Positions 20,598-30,781 of a stretch of 64,000 nucleotides of DNA are shown here, piece after piece (within the stretch, counting starts at the first letter, position 1; every line of letters begins with the position of its first letter). The position numbers were made by a program, and so were the translations under genes. Below the pieces are notes generated by a model, which saw nothing but the letters and a program-made list of their open reading frames with translations, was not told the DNA's origin and ran no database searches. This DNA is from Paludibacteraceae bacterium (GTDB lineage Bacteria > Bacteroidota > Bacteroidia > Bacteroidales > Paludibacteraceae): the NCBI GenBank assembly GCA_017559385.1, contig JAFYSK010000031.1:62001-126000 (forward strand). The letters run 5' to 3'.

Positions 20598-21279
20598 TAT
20601 CTATCAAGTTTGTAAATTGTTCAAATGTTATACAATTCTCCACGCGAACATCACCCACTCTTGTTCTACGCAAAGCTATCAAATGCGCACCGCTCTGCAG
20701 GCGTTGGCCAATATCACGAGCTAAAGCGCGGATATATGTTCCTTTTGAGCAAACGATACGCAACTCCAATTGCATTTTCGTTTCATCAAAACTGAGAATT
20801 TCTATTTCATCTATTACTAGTAGTTTCGCTTTCAGTTCTACCTCTTCGCCTTGACGCGCTAGTTTGTAAGCGCGCTTTCCATCGACCTTCACAGCAGAAA
20901 ACATCGGTGGAACTTGCCATTGTTCACCTTCAAATGTAGGTATCACCTCGTCTATCAATGCACGAGTGATGTGTTCAGTAGGATAAGTGGCATCTATTTC
21001 CTTCTCAAGGTCAAAACTAGGCGTTGTAGCGCCCAACTGCAACATAGCCACATACTCTTTCTGATGAGCTTGCAACTGGTCAATCAACTTGGTTTTTTTG
21101 CCGGTACACACAACCACAACACCTGTTGCAAGAGGATCCAATGTACCCGAATGACCTACTTTGAGTTTTTTGACACCTAGTTTTTTACACAACAACCATC
21201 GTGCCTTACCCACCACATCAAAGCTAGTCCATCGATATGGCTTATCAAATGCTAATATCTCCCCCTCAACAAAGTCCAT
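20584..21279 (-). CDS. truB: tRNA pseudouridine-55 synthase TruB
   Basis: About 231 residues from the Met at 21279 ([14 protein letters not shown]), the usual TruB N-terminus; the open frame reaches 21321 within uppP. The catalytic Asp is in [29 protein letters not shown] and [12 protein letters not shown] are also present. It makes pseudouridine 55 in the T-loop of tRNAs. It overlaps uppP by 14 bases and queA by 14 bases. Confidence 0.95.
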   Translation of the reverse strand: MDFVEGEILAFDKPYRWTSFDVVGKARWLLCKKLGVKKLKVGHSGTLDPLATGVVVVCTGKKTKLIDQLQAHQKEYVAMLQLGATTPSFDLEKEIDATYPTEHITRALIDEVIPTFEGEQWQVPPMFSAVKVDGKRAYKLARQGEEVELKAKLLVIDEIEILSFDETKMQLELRIVCSKGTYIRALARDIGQRLQSGAHLIALRRTRVGDVRVENCITFEQFTNLIDNEIK

Positions 21280-22075
21280 ATACAATTGAGAATATACCCG
21301 CGCACAAGCAATATATAGCAAAGTATACCAATTTTTGACGGCGAACGATATTAATCATGAATCTACATGCCAAACATCCTGATGCAAAAGCAGCTGCAAA
21401 ACCTACGATCAATGGCAACATGCCTATTGAACTAGCAACAGCCTCACCTGAAATCACATCTAAGAGTTCTAGAAAAGCCTCACCTAGAATAGGTATTAAT
21501 ACCATTAAGAACGAAAATTTTGTCACGCTTTCCTTTTTTACACCGCACAACAAACCCGTTGCAATAGTGGTACCACTTCGGCTAAGTCCAGGCAACACAG
21601 CTACTGCTTGTGATAGACCGATGATAATAGCATCTTTATAGCCCACCTCATGACCCACATTGGCACGACGTTTGCTTAACCATTCACTAAAATAGAGTAA
21701 GACTGCTGTCACACACAAACAGATGCCTACCACTAGCAAACCGCTTCCAAACATGCTCTCGACTTGCTCTTTAAAGAACATACCTACGATAAACACAGGT
21801 ATCATGGATACCAATATCATAGTTACATAGTTCTTGTCTTCGTTCCATTTGGGTGTAGTAAATGTACCTTTAAATAACTGAGCCACCTCTTTCCATAAAA
21901 TAACCAAAGTAGAAAGTACAGTGGCTGCATGTACTACGATTGCAAAAGTTAAGTTCTCTTCTCCCGCAGTACCCAATAATGCTTGCCCTATCTCTAGGTG
22001 TCCTGAAGATGACACAGGCAAGAACTCAGTAAGTCCTTGTACCAAACCCAATATTAATGCTTCCCACCAACTCAT
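21266..22075 (-). CDS. uppP: Undecaprenyl-diphosphatase UppP
   Basis: 269 residues, integral membrane, about eight hydrophobic segments. Family motifs: [22 protein letters not shown] (Glu and the Ser-Gly-His site) and [14 protein letters not shown]. It recycles the C55 carrier lipid for peptidoglycan and O-antigen synthesis and gives bacitracin tolerance. It overlaps the DUF3098 gene by 4 bases and truB by 14. Confidence 0.96.
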   Translation of the reverse strand: MSWWEALILGLVQGLTEFLPVSSSGHLEIGQALLGTAGEENLTFAIVVHAATVLSTLVILWKEVAQLFKGTFTTPKWNEDKNYVTMILVSMIPVFIVGMFFKEQVESMFGSGLLVVGICLCVTAVLLYFSEWLSKRRANVGHEVGYKDAIIIGLSQAVAVLPGLSRSGTTIATGLLCGVKKESVTKFSFLMVLIPILGEAFLELLDVISGEAVASSIGMLPLIVGFAAAFASGCLACRFMINIVRRQKLVYFAIYCLCAGIFSIVYGLC

Positions 22076-22290
22076 TTCTTCTTAGGTTGAAATAATATCG
22101 CAACAATCATTGCTACGAAGCCAAACAAAGCTATCATAGGACCGACAGTGATACGACGGGTTGAGAAGATATCTGGATTATACTCGGCCGCTCCACTAGG
22201 TGAACCTACCATCAAAGCAAAGCCTACAATAATTACAACAACACAAATAGCAATAGCTATCGCATTGATTTTTGACAAATTAAATTTCAT
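22072..22290 (-). CDS. DUF3098 small membrane protein
   Basis: 72 residues with two hydrophobic segments ([17 protein letters not shown] and [19 protein letters not shown]) separated by an RRITVGP turn, and a lysine-rich end. It matches the DUF3098 family, which in Bacteroidota regularly lies between ftsX and uppP. It overlaps ftsX by 11 bases. The molecular role is not known. Confidence 0.85.
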   Translation of the reverse strand: MKFNLSKINAIAIAICVVVIIVGFALMVGSPSGAAEYNPDIFSTRRITVGPMIALFGFVAMIVAILFQPKKK

Positions 22291-23140
22291 ATAATTTATT
22301 TGTTTTCATTCGAATATATCGACCTGTTGCCAGTAAGGAAGCAAAGAAGGTAATCATGAATCCACTTATAAACACCACTCCTAGAATCAAGCCTACTGTC
22401 CACTCAGTCAATGGGAATAGGGCTAGGCCAAAACGATTGTAACAATAATAGTAAACCAACGCCAACAAACCAGAAGATATGACAGACGCCTCAATACCCA
22501 TCCATATATTTCGCCTAATGAATGGCCATTTAATCACCCATGGCGTAGCGCCAACCAATCTCATAGTATTGATCAAGAAACGCTTAGAATAAATCTGCAA
22601 TTGGATTGTATTACCTATCAAAACTAATGCAATCACGAGCAATATGACAGCAACTATCAACAATGCAATTACAATCTTGTTTAAATTTACATCTATTGTA
22701 TTAACTACATCTGCTTGATAGATCACTTTATCTACATAGTGCAATGAGGATATACGAGCATCAATCGCCTTAATGCTATCAGTTTGTGTATAAGCCTCCC
22801 TTAAGCGTAACTCAAATGCATCGGTCAATGGATTATAACCTAAGAATTTCTCAGGATTTTCACCCAATGTCTCAATATGCTCTTGCAAGGCTTCTTGACG
22901 AGAAATATAGCGAGACTCTAGCACGAATGGATAGGCATCTACCATAGCATTCATGCGATTGATATCCTCAGCAGTGGCATCATCCTGCATAATGACGGTT
23001 AATACTACATTCTCACGCACATGACGAATCAAATTGCGCGCAGAAAGCAAGACTAGACACTCTAGACCTATCAAAAACAACACCAACGATACGGAAATCG
23101 TGGTTGTGAAATACATATTAAAAAATCTACGACGTTTCAT
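22280..23140 (-). CDS. ftsX: Cell division protein FtsX
   Basis: 286 residues: one N-terminal membrane helix, a periplasmic domain of about 140 residues, and three C-terminal membrane helices. The SKRFLINTMRLVGATPWVIKWPFIRRN block before the last helices is characteristic of FtsX. With FtsE it controls peptidoglycan hydrolases at the septum. ftsE is not adjacent. A terminator-like hairpin stands only about 12 bases upstream of the start. Confidence 0.92.
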   Translation of the reverse strand: MKRRRFFNMYFTTTISVSLVLFLIGLECLVLLSARNLIRHVRENVVLTVIMQDDATAEDINRMNAMVDAYPFVLESRYISRQEALQEHIETLGENPEKFLGYNPLTDAFELRLREAYTQTDSIKAIDARISSLHYVDKVIYQADVVNTIDVNLNKIVIALLIVAVILLVIALVLIGNTIQLQIYSKRFLINTMRLVGATPWVIKWPFIRRNIWMGIEASVISSGLLALVYYYCYNRFGLALFPLTEWTVGLILGVVFISGFMITFFASLLATGRYIRMKTNKLYEI

Positions 23141-23146
23141 TATGGA

Positions 23147-23170
23147 AGAAAGGGCGGTCTTGCACCGCCC
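23147..23170 (-). terminator. Terminator/attenuator hairpin between gldN and ftsX
   Basis: On the minus strand GGGCGGT-GCAAG-ACCGCCC is followed by TTTCTT. It should end most T9SS transcripts just after gldN, or attenuate read-through into ftsX. Confidence 0.7.
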
Positions 23171-23182
23171 TACTGATCGTCA

Positions 23183-24133
23183 TTAATATGCCCACAAGTC
23201 TTGTTCCACAGTCAGCAACTCATTTTCGATGCGTCGTTGCTCAGCTTGCATACCTTCATATGTATCAGCCACCTGAGGAATCATCTTGTTATATACGTTA
23301 TTTATACCTACAAGGTAAGAACTATACATCTTTTGAATAAAGAAGTCATCAAAAGTGATGCGCTTATTGTCATTTCCACGAGGAGTAACATATTGCTGCG
23401 CCATATATGGGCGTAATGCATCAAATGGCACCCAGAACAATATCTGACCATATAGAGCATCCATTACAGTTGTCTCATCATTGCGTTGATAATTGTCTGG
23501 ATTCATAGGAGCAATCGCCAAAATCTTGCTATAAAGACGAGAATAATGCTTATCAAAGAAGATAACCTCTTGGATCATATACTTAATCGTATTTCTCGCG
23601 AAATCATCATAAGCATAAGCTTTAAAGGTCCATTGATCAGCCACAGAATCATAGTTCAACAACATATAGTTGGACTTAGAGATATCTGATTCTGTTGAAT
23701 CAACAACGATGGCCTCATCATAACCTTGGGTCTTGAGCAGTGGTGGAATCTCAGATTTGGTAACTGCAGGTACATTAAAATATGGTTTGATATCACCTGT
23801 CATAGGGCTCTTTCGATATATCGGGAGGCCGTTCTCTATACCGCGCAATATAGTACGAAATAAAGATGAGTATACAGGATCGTCAGAAGATACAGGTGTA
23901 TACAATTGGTAGTTTTGTTTAAAGCGCATATCAATAATGCGATATACCACTCTAGACCATACCACATCGTCTGTGCGATGGAATACAGTAACGATAGAAT
24001 CAGAGGCTTCTTTCAGCTCCTGAGTCTCCAAACGGACCATACCCAAATCATCAAAAAACGAATTAACCTGATGTTGTGCATTACTTGCTACACTAACTAG
24101 CAGCACAAGGATAAAAACACTAATTTTTTTCAT
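23183..24133 (-). CDS. gldN: T9SS/gliding protein GldN (PorN)
   Basis: 316 residues with a signal peptide (SVASNAQ). Sequence features such as DVVWSRVVYRIIDMRFKQN and YSSLFRTILRGIENGLPIY are characteristic of GldN/PorN. In the T9SS, GldN forms the periplasmic ring complex with the lipoprotein GldK under the outer membrane and contacts GldM. It is the fifth and last gene of the porP-gldKLMN cluster and follows gldM by 9 bases. Confidence 0.93.
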   Translation of the reverse strand: MKKISVFILVLLVSVASNAQHQVNSFFDDLGMVRLETQELKEASDSIVTVFHRTDDVVWSRVVYRIIDMRFKQNYQLYTPVSSDDPVYSSLFRTILRGIENGLPIYRKSPMTGDIKPYFNVPAVTKSEIPPLLKTQGYDEAIVVDSTESDISKSNYMLLNYDSVADQWTFKAYAYDDFARNTIKYMIQEVIFFDKHYSRLYSKILAIAPMNPDNYQRNDETTVMDALYGQILFWVPFDALRPYMAQQYVTPRGNDNKRITFDDFFIQKMYSSYLVGINNVYNKMIPQVADTYEGMQAEQRRIENELLTVEQDLWAY

Positions 24134-24142
24134 ATGAAGTTT

Positions 24143-25666
24143 TTAATTAAGAACTAAACTAATAGGATACAAAGTTCTTGTTCCTGCACCAGAAGCTTTA
24201 ATGTTGAAAATAGTGATTGAGCTACCTTTTTTAAGACCTCGAATCGCATTTATTGCTTCATTATTTAAACTATTACCCTTAACACTGATCTCTTTGCCAT
24301 TAGGTAATCTAACTTGGAAACTTGTAATAGTCCAATGCACTGGCTCTACGCTACTAGAAGAAGCGGTAAACTTATTGCTAGGATTGAGCAAAGCACTCAA
24401 AGAGACCCTACCATCGCGTGAAGCATCAAAACGAGCAGCAGGAGAAGATAGTGGAACTACGCGATAATCATAAGAACCCATCAAACGAGATGTACCATCG
24501 ATCTTCGCATGTACACTAACCTTCACATTACCTGATCCTGTAGGTTTGATAATCCAGTCACTTCCACTGCGTGAAACACTAGCACCACTACAAGAAACAG
24601 ACACATCATGTGTGCTTACACCTGGCACAGAAACTGAGAATTTGTTATTCCAGTCTTTGAACATCACATTTAAATCCTTATTTGCTACAGACGCAGTTGG
24701 CTCTCCTACAGTATACTCACGCTCAAAAGGCATGGATTGCATCTCACCCTTCTTATCCAAATAACGAACCTCACCCGTAATTTTCTTACGGCCAGAACCG
24801 CTCGCCACCACTTCGTACATACCATCACCTCCAATCTGCTTGCCATTTACATAGAACTCTGGGGCTTGAGTAGAGTCCATAGCAGCCAACACAACCTTAG
24901 CTTTGTACTTGCTACCTCGAATCACATAATCTGCAGAAGGAATAATATGTGCCTCAAACTTGTTAACGCGCAAGTCTGATGCATCGGTTTGTGTCAACAA
25001 ATATCGAACAGCACGACCCTCACAATGACGGATATCACTTTGTAGCTTGGTCAAAACGGTGAGTGTAGCACACATCGGCATCTCGTAGAAAATAGTATTC
25101 TCCCAAGTAATAGAGTCACCATCAGCATTTACACCCATAGGAGTTGCGAAAGTCTCCATAAACTCCTTGTTCAACATTTCATCCTCTTCACCAGTAACTT
25201 GAATCATAAAATCGCGGTATTCCTCAATCTTTTGCTTCAGTATCAAGGCGTTACCTTCGTTAAGACCATATCGTTGAGGAACATTGGTATCGTCTTGCTT
25301 ACCTAGATCACGCACTTTAGCATTCTTCACAGCCTTAGCGCCTTCAGCCTCTTGCACCATCTCGTCTTTGAAGTTCTGAACATATTGATAGAACTCCTCT
25401 GACTTCTCCTTCACCAACATAGCATTATCATACCAAGGTTTTACTTTCTCTTGATTTTGCGAAAGAGCCACCTTGAAGTCTATGTATGTTTTACGGTTAC
25501 CTTCATCCATGGTTTGAATAGTCGCATGTAGACTATCATCCACCTGAGCATAACCATTCAATATGGCTGCACTAACATTGAGCGCCAACATAGCGGTCAA
25601 CACTAGATACATCATACTAATCATTTTTTGTCTCGGGGTTTCCGGACAATTCTTTGCTCCACCCAT
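24143..25666 (-). CDS. gldM: T9SS motor protein GldM (PorM)
   Basis: 507 residues. The N-terminus ETPRQKMISMMYLVLTAML carries the single membrane helix and the conserved Arg of the GldL/GldM proton-driven motor. The long periplasmic part has a helical first domain and several beta domains, ending SGAGTRTLYPISLVLN. It transmits rotation from the inner-membrane motor to the GldK-GldN ring. Length is in the normal range. Confidence 0.95.
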   Translation of the reverse strand: MGGAKNCPETPRQKMISMMYLVLTAMLALNVSAAILNGYAQVDDSLHATIQTMDEGNRKTYIDFKVALSQNQEKVKPWYDNAMLVKEKSEEFYQYVQNFKDEMVQEAEGAKAVKNAKVRDLGKQDDTNVPQRYGLNEGNALILKQKIEEYRDFMIQVTGEEDEMLNKEFMETFATPMGVNADGDSITWENTIFYEMPMCATLTVLTKLQSDIRHCEGRAVRYLLTQTDASDLRVNKFEAHIIPSADYVIRGSKYKAKVVLAAMDSTQAPEFYVNGKQIGGDGMYEVVASGSGRKKITGEVRYLDKKGEMQSMPFEREYTVGEPTASVANKDLNVMFKDWNNKFSVSVPGVSTHDVSVSCSGASVSRSGSDWIIKPTGSGNVKVSVHAKIDGTSRLMGSYDYRVVPLSSPAARFDASRDGRVSLSALLNPSNKFTASSSSVEPVHWTITSFQVRLPNGKEISVKGNSLNNEAINAIRGLKKGSSITIFNIKASGAGTRTLYPISLVLN

Positions 25667-25702
25667 AACTTAATTATTGTTTATTGGTAAAACGCTTATT
25701 TA

Positions 25703-26593
25703 TTAAAGTGCATTGAGCATATTGCCATATACCTTATTCAAATCAGCTACTTGGCTAGCCAATTGTTTAGCACCTGCAGCATAAGCCTCGTGACTCTTTA
25801 CAGCCTCAGATGAAACGGTAGTCAATGTCTGCATGTTAGCAGTCAAAGCCTCAACTTGAGCGGTTGCAGTCACCACCTTCTCAGTTTGAGCTTTGTATGC
25901 ATCCACTTGCGCTTGCAATTGGTTCAATTGCAACTCATATACAGCATTCAATTTTTGCAAGTTAGCAGATGTGCTAGCTACTTGTGCATCGCAATCCTTT
26001 GTACCTGCTACTACTTTTTGCATATCCTCGTTTACTTGAGCATAAGTATTGCCAAGTTGAGCACTCTTCTCTGTCATAGTTTTACCAGCCTCTACAAATT
26101 GGTCTGCTGTTTGACCTGCAGCTTCTAATTTGCCAACGAGTTCGTTAGCCGCTGTTGCCACAGAGCCTAATTCCTTTAGTTGCTCAGCTGTTTTAGCCAA
26201 GTTTGCCATACTTGCACCTACGGCAGCGGAATCTACACTACCTACGGTTGCCCCTGCGACAGGAGCACCACCCATCAAAGTAGGACATGGGCGTGACTTC
26301 ATCTCCTCTAATTCCTTAGGATCTGCACCATGACCAAGTAATTGTGGGAACACATTATTCCAGTGAAACTCTGTATGAGGTTTATCCAAGCATCCGAGTG
26401 CAAAGAGCAATGCCTCAATACCCATACCTACCATCAACATAACACCCGCTCCAGGGAAGTGCATAATTTTGAACAACGCACCGATAATAACTACAGATGC
26501 ACCTAAAGAATATACTGCACCTACAACTTTCTTACCTTGATAAGACTCATACCAGTGCATGAATCCTTTATTTTTAGCCTCTTGATTTTTCAT
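25703..26593 (-). CDS. gldL: T9SS motor protein GldL (PorL)
   Basis: 296 residues. Two membrane helices near the N-terminus, around YSLGASVVIIGALFKIMHFPGA and LMVGMGIEALLFALG; the Glu in the second helix is the conserved membrane-embedded acidic residue of the motor. The rest is a Gln/Ala-rich cytoplasmic coiled coil (about 120-290). The KIMHFPGA turn is diagnostic. It precedes gldM by 36 bases. Confidence 0.95.
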   Translation of the reverse strand: MKNQEAKNKGFMHWYESYQGKKVVGAVYSLGASVVIIGALFKIMHFPGAGVMLMVGMGIEALLFALGCLDKPHTEFHWNNVFPQLLGHGADPKELEEMKSRPCPTLMGGAPVAGATVGSVDSAAVGASMANLAKTAEQLKELGSVATAANELVGKLEAAGQTADQFVEAGKTMTEKSAQLGNTYAQVNEDMQKVVAGTKDCDAQVASTSANLQKLNAVYELQLNQLQAQVDAYKAQTEKVVTATAQVEALTANMQTLTTVSSEAVKSHEAYAAGAKQLASQVADLNKVYGNMLNAL

Positions 26594-26634
26594 AGCTATT
26601 CTTTATATTATATTATTTATAAGGAGTTAACAAA

Positions 26635-27990
26635 TTATTCACCAATTGCTGAACGAACACAGCGGAAACCAATATATGAACGCGCCTCGTATTGATATTC
26701 GTAAGTACGCACACCACATTGCAAGTAGTAGCTAACATCTTTCCAACTACCACCCTTCACTACTTTGCGCTTTTTGATAGCAGGATCAGTTTTATGAGCC
26801 ATATATGGATGTTCTGGATTGATGTCATAGATTTTTAGATTAGACGTACTAGAATATGCAGATGCTGTCCACTCAGCCACATTACCAGCCATATCATACA
26901 AGCCAAAATCATTAGGTTTGAATTGGCCCACAGCCATAGTCATTGCACCTGTATCATTGTGGTAAGAGCCACGATATGGCTTAAAGTTAGCCAAGAAACA
27001 GCCCTTGCTATCACGAGCATATCTATCACCCCAAGGATAAGTAGCAGCACGACGACCACCACGAGCAGCATACTCCCACTCTGCTTCAGAAGGCAAACGA
27101 TATTGATTTGCTATTTGCTTACCCTCGTTGCGCAACAAATCAGTACGCCAGTGGCAGAATGCATGAGCTTGCTCCCAAGTCACACCCACAACTGGATAAT
27201 CCGAATAACCGGGCATGCTGAAGTATGAATAAAGCAATGGCTCATTGTATGAATACTCGAAGTCGCGTACCCAAACTGCAGTATCAGGATAAACACAAAT
27301 AATTGTATTTGTCTTCAAATCCTTAGGCTCGCGCAAAGCACGAGTAATAGTCATAGACTTGATCACATCATTTTCTACCCAGAAAGAGTCCACTTTCACA
27401 GTAGCACCTGCTGGATACGAACCTGTAGTTACATCAAAGCGATTACCCTTGGCGGTAGCTGCATCTAGATTAACCCAACTATAGTTGTAATGCAAACGAC
27501 CTGTTCGTAGAGAACCCTGACCACCTTCATAGAACAATGGTTCAAGCGCATTAGCCACATCAGAACCATCTTCCAAACGCTCTGCCCAACGGATTTTCTC
27601 TTTCCAATTCAGAATATAATCTTTATCACCTACAGGGTTCTCTAAGGCTATTTTGTACTCCTCAAGTCCCTCTTCGGCCAACATCGTACGCGCAATACTA
27701 TCACGCACCCAGTGCACAAATTGACGATACTCGCTGTTGGTAATCTCATGGGCATCCATCCAAAATGCACTAACAGACACCATGACATTGTTGTCATTTT
27801 GTGTAAAAATAGCGGATTGCTCGTTTGCACCCATCAAGAAAGAACCTTTGCGGATAAACACCATTCCCAATGGATCTACATCACTTGTAGGACCAGAGAT
27901 GTAAGTGCCCACTAATTCACCCGCAGGCTTATTACAAGCAGACAATCCAATAGCCAACATAATAATTGGCAAAAACTTTGCAACTTTCAT
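26635..27990 (-). CDS. gldK: T9SS lipoprotein GldK (PorK)
   Basis: 451 residues with lipobox GLSAC (Cys19). The body is a formylglycine-generating-enzyme-like (FGE-sulfatase) fold: GSFLMGANEQSA, YRLPSEAEWEYAARGG, YPWGDRY, FGLYDMAGNVAEW and SYIGFRCVRS. In GldK this fold is structural, forming the outer-membrane-associated ring with GldN. It follows porP by 25 bases. Confidence 0.95.
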   Translation of the reverse strand: MKVAKFLPIIMLAIGLSACNKPAGELVGTYISGPTSDVDPLGMVFIRKGSFLMGANEQSAIFTQNDNNVMVSVSAFWMDAHEITNSEYRQFVHWVRDSIARTMLAEEGLEEYKIALENPVGDKDYILNWKEKIRWAERLEDGSDVANALEPLFYEGGQGSLRTGRLHYNYSWVNLDAATAKGNRFDVTTGSYPAGATVKVDSFWVENDVIKSMTITRALREPKDLKTNTIICVYPDTAVWVRDFEYSYNEPLLYSYFSMPGYSDYPVVGVTWEQAHAFCHWRTDLLRNEGKQIANQYRLPSEAEWEYAARGGRRAATYPWGDRYARDSKGCFLANFKPYRGSYHNDTGAMTMAVGQFKPNDFGLYDMAGNVAEWTASAYSSTSNLKIYDINPEHPYMAHKTDPAIKKRKVVKGGSWKDVSYYLQCGVRTYEYQYEARSYIGFRCVRSAIGE

Positions 27991-28015
27991 ATATTAATTT
28001 ATTTGTTATTTTTCA

Positions 28016-28987
28016 CTACAAATACCTCACACTCTTGCACTTGTTCGTATTTTTAGGCTTCAATACATTAAAACCATACGCCAAGTACACTTCGTGCGAG
28101 CCATAACTCTCTTTCAACAACGCATTTGCAGGCAATTCGTATGTATAGCCAATCTGCAAACCGTTCACTATATCCATACCCAGCAGTACATTTACACTTC
28201 CCGCCAGTCGGTATCCCAAACCAAAACGATAACGCTTCTTCAGTTGTGCCAACATCGTCAAATTCACATCCCAACTTCTAAAGTCCGTCTGCACCATCAT
28301 GCTAGGCAACAGCATCCAATCCTTATTCTTCAGCTGCCAATTATATCCACCAGCAATATACATTGTTCCATTCACAGAAATCTCTGTATTCTCACTTCCC
28401 CATTCCAATGTCGGCTGCATAACATGAGCGTAACTCACACCTGCCCACCATTTTGATGTCGTATAATACACTCCTATATTCATATCGAAGCCCATTCCCG
28501 AAACACCTTTCTCCGAGGCACCACCGGCTGCATTCGGAATGGCAGGATCATGCTCATCGTGATACTCATCATTGCCAGCACCCGTATCTACACTATCCGA
28601 AGCAAAACTCAAATTCAAAAATCCAGCATCAACACCTATCGCCAACCTACCCTTTCCAATACGAAACTTATAGGCGTAACCTAAGTAAAGACTTTGATTT
28701 GTAAACAATCCAAATCGATCATTCATAAATCGCACACCCACTCCATGATGGCTTTTACCGATTACAAATGGCGACGAAAAGGAGAAATAAGTCGTCATCG
28801 GGGCATCTTGAATACCAGTAAAATCCATACGGTGGCTCGCATACACTCGCATCAAATCTCCATCACCCACCGCTGCTGGATTGTAAGACGCAGGCATCAA
28901 CATATACTGACCTATCTGTGCATCAAACTGCGCACGAACCAGTGCCACAGCCATCAACAAAACAACCAGTACAAAACAACGCCTCAC
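28016..28987 (-). CDS. porP: T9SS PorP/SprF family outer membrane protein
   Basis: 323 residues with a signal peptide (ALVRAQFD). The start of the mature protein, FDAQIGQYMLMPASYNPAAVGD, is the family hallmark; the rest is a predicted beta-barrel of 12 or more strands. PorP/SprF proteins work with the T9SS in secretion or surface attachment of cargo. The order porP-K-L-M-N is that of Porphyromonas. Confidence 0.93.
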   Translation of the reverse strand: MRRCFVLVVLLMAVALVRAQFDAQIGQYMLMPASYNPAAVGDGDLMRVYASHRMDFTGIQDAPMTTYFSFSSPFVIGKSHHGVGVRFMNDRFGLFTNQSLYLGYAYKFRIGKGRLAIGVDAGFLNLSFASDSVDTGAGNDEYHDEHDPAIPNAAGGASEKGVSGMGFDMNIGVYYTTSKWWAGVSYAHVMQPTLEWGSENTEISVNGTMYIAGGYNWQLKNKDWMLLPSMMVQTDFRSWDVNLTMLAQLKKRYRFGLGYRLAGSVNVLLGMDIVNGLQIGYTYELPANALLKESYGSHEVYLAYGFNVLKPKNTNKCKSVRYL

Positions 28988-29018
28988 TACTGCGCCTCCC
29001 TAAAGCCTTACCAACAAA

Positions 29019-29240
29019 TCAATACTCTTCTTCATCAAAGAAGAAATCCTCCTTAGTAGGATAATCAGGCCACAAATCCTCAATAGACTCATAGATTTCC
29101 TCATCATCCTCTATCTCTTGAAGATTCTCAATAATCTCCATTGGAGCACCTATACGCATAGCATAATCCAACAACTCATCCTTAGTTGCTGGCCATGGTG
29201 CATCTTCTATCTTAGAAGCTAATTCTAAAGTCCAATACAT
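29019..29240 (-). CDS. DUF2795-family small acidic protein
   Basis: 73 residues, very acidic C-terminus (EEIYESIEDLWPDYP, then FFFDEEEY). It is a conserved Bacteroidota protein; the N-terminal MYWTLELASKIEDAPWPATK is nearly invariant as I know the family. The PATKDEL region forms a small helical domain. The function is unknown. It has its own promoter and ends 31 bases before porP, so its transcript may run into the T9SS genes. Confidence 0.85.
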   Translation of the reverse strand: MYWTLELASKIEDAPWPATKDELLDYAMRIGAPMEIIENLQEIEDDEEIYESIEDLWPDYPTKEDFFFDEEEY

Positions 29241-29284
29241 ACCAAATATTTCGACGCAATTAGCGCCCTTACAAAATTATCGTG

Positions 29285-29292
29285 CAAAAGTA
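29285..29292 (-). promoter_or_regulatory. Promoter of the DUF2795 gene (and perhaps the T9SS operon)
   Basis: Minus strand -7 TACTTTTG; -33 TTTG at 29313-29316, spacing exactly 20 bp. The leader to the start at 29240 would be about 40 bases. Confidence 0.75.
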
Positions 29293-29334
29293 GTGTTTTT
29301 TTTTGATATATACAAATTTTTGGGCACTTTTCCC

Positions 29335-29880
29335 TTATTTTTCCCAAACAAAGAGAGTAATTTCTAAATTTTTAGCTATAAATCGCGCTAAAACAAAGAA
29401 ATAATCGCTCAGTCTATTGATATAGCGAAGCTCTACACTCTCCGCTTCTACCCCGCTATCTTCCAACCACTTCACGACACAACGCTCTAATCTTCTAGCT
29501 ACGCATCTACATACATGACATCTTGATATTGACTCGCTTCCTCCTGGGATCACAAACTCCCTTAAAACCGGCAATTCGGCATCCATTTCATCCATCCACC
29601 CCTCTAGTTTTTTCACATGCTCATCAGCAAACAACATATTGGCTCCGGCTAAGATCGCACCTATATCGAACAAACGGTTTTGAATCCAACCTAACCGGCT
29701 ATCAACCACCAACTTCCAATCTCCACTGCATACAGACAAAGAGCTTCGCAATAAGCCCACAAAACTATTTAATTCATCGGCCGTTCCATACGCCTCCAAA
29801 CGCAAATTAGCTTTACTAACACGTTTCCCGCCAACCAAGGATGTTTTTCCTTTATCTCCTGATTTTGTGTATATCTTCAT
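29335..29880 (-). CDS. Cob(I)alamin adenosyltransferase (PduO type)
   Basis: 181 residues. N-terminal ATP-binding motif YTKSGDKGKTSLVGG, then RLEAYGTADELNSFVGLL and the C-terminal RYINRLSDYFFVLAR match the PduO/MMAB-type corrinoid adenosyltransferases. It transfers the 5'-deoxyadenosyl group from ATP to cobalamin to make coenzyme B12. It lies 16 bases after the methyltransferase gene on the same strand. Confidence 0.93.
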   Translation of the reverse strand: MKIYTKSGDKGKTSLVGGKRVSKANLRLEAYGTADELNSFVGLLRSSLSVCSGDWKLVVDSRLGWIQNRLFDIGAILAGANMLFADEHVKKLEGWMDEMDAELPVLREFVIPGGSESISRCHVCRCVARRLERCVVKWLEDSGVEAESVELRYINRLSDYFFVLARFIAKNLEITLFVWEK

Positions 29881-29896
29881 AATATCTTTTTTTATG

Positions 29897-30721
29897 CTAT
29901 AGTCTCATTCTATAATTCCTACGCCAATAACGCTTGTCAAAAAACACCAGACCCATCTGATACAAGTCGATGGTAGTCGTCACACGCTCATCTGCACATA
30001 TCGCATGCCAAGCTTTTTCCATCTCCGTGCTATGATGTATATCATCTATCACAATCACACTTTTCTCGTGTACTTTTCCCGCTAAAACATCAAAGTACAA
30101 CCATGTAGCCTCATAGGTATGATTTGCATCCACAAACGCCAAATCCAAGCACGGTAAATCACGATACAAGTTCGCCGCGTCTATACACCCTACACGACAC
30201 GATATATTATTGATTCCCAGCGAACTCCAAAATTTACTTGCCAAGCTCGCAACATCTTTACAACCTTCATAGGTAAGCACTCTATCGCGCGCATCCGCAC
30301 TTGCCAAATAAGCCGTTGTAATACCCAAACTAGTACCCAACTCTACAATGGTCAACCCTCTATCAGATTCCCTAAGCTGATGGCCCAACCAGTTCACCAG
30401 ACGATATAGCATCTGCGCGTACTTCGCACGAGCCAAGCTCCCTCGAGCTATATCACTCACCATTTTTTTCTGGCTCACATATTTTTTGCCATCTTTCAAA
30501 TGCTGCGATGCACTACCATAATCCACATAATCCACCTCCCGTCTATTGGCCAACATCTGACGACGACACGCCTCAATTTCATCCCACCTGTAATATGCAT
30601 TCTTATCCGACATCACCATTCTCACCCACTCAAAAAGATATGGAGAATGCACCCCTTCACCACCTGTATTCCAAGCAGTAAACCGGTGCTTCAGCCATGA
30701 GCAAATGCGATATAAATACAT
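29897..30721 (-). CDS. Class I SAM-dependent methyltransferase
   Basis: About 274 residues from the Met at 30721 (MYLYRICSWLKHR); longer starts at 30733 or 30772 are possible, but the promoter at 30742-30749 puts transcription start near 30737, which excludes the longest. The SAM site is VELGTSLGITTAYLA, followed by LAFVDANHTYEATWLYFD and VIVIDDIHHS as in Methyltransf_24 proteins. The acceptor is unknown. Confidence 0.8.
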   Translation of the reverse strand: MYLYRICSWLKHRFTAWNTGGEGVHSPYLFEWVRMVMSDKNAYYRWDEIEACRRQMLANRREVDYVDYGSASQHLKDGKKYVSQKKMVSDIARGSLARAKYAQMLYRLVNWLGHQLRESDRGLTIVELGTSLGITTAYLASADARDRVLTYEGCKDVASLASKFWSSLGINNISCRVGCIDAANLYRDLPCLDLAFVDANHTYEATWLYFDVLAGKVHEKSVIVIDDIHHSTEMEKAWHAICADERVTTTIDLYQMGLVFFDKRYWRRNYRMRL

Positions 30722-30741
30722 TTTTTTTACCATAAGGCGTG

Positions 30742-30749
30742 CAAAAGTA
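30742..30749 (-). promoter_or_regulatory. Promoter of the methyltransferase gene
   Basis: Minus strand -7 TACTTTTG with -33 TTTG at 30770-30773 (20 bp spacing). It overlaps the divergent promoter of the SpmAB gene, so the two compete for the same ~50 bp. Confidence 0.75.
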
Positions 30750-30781
30750 CTATTTTTTTTTGACATATGCAAAAAATGTTG

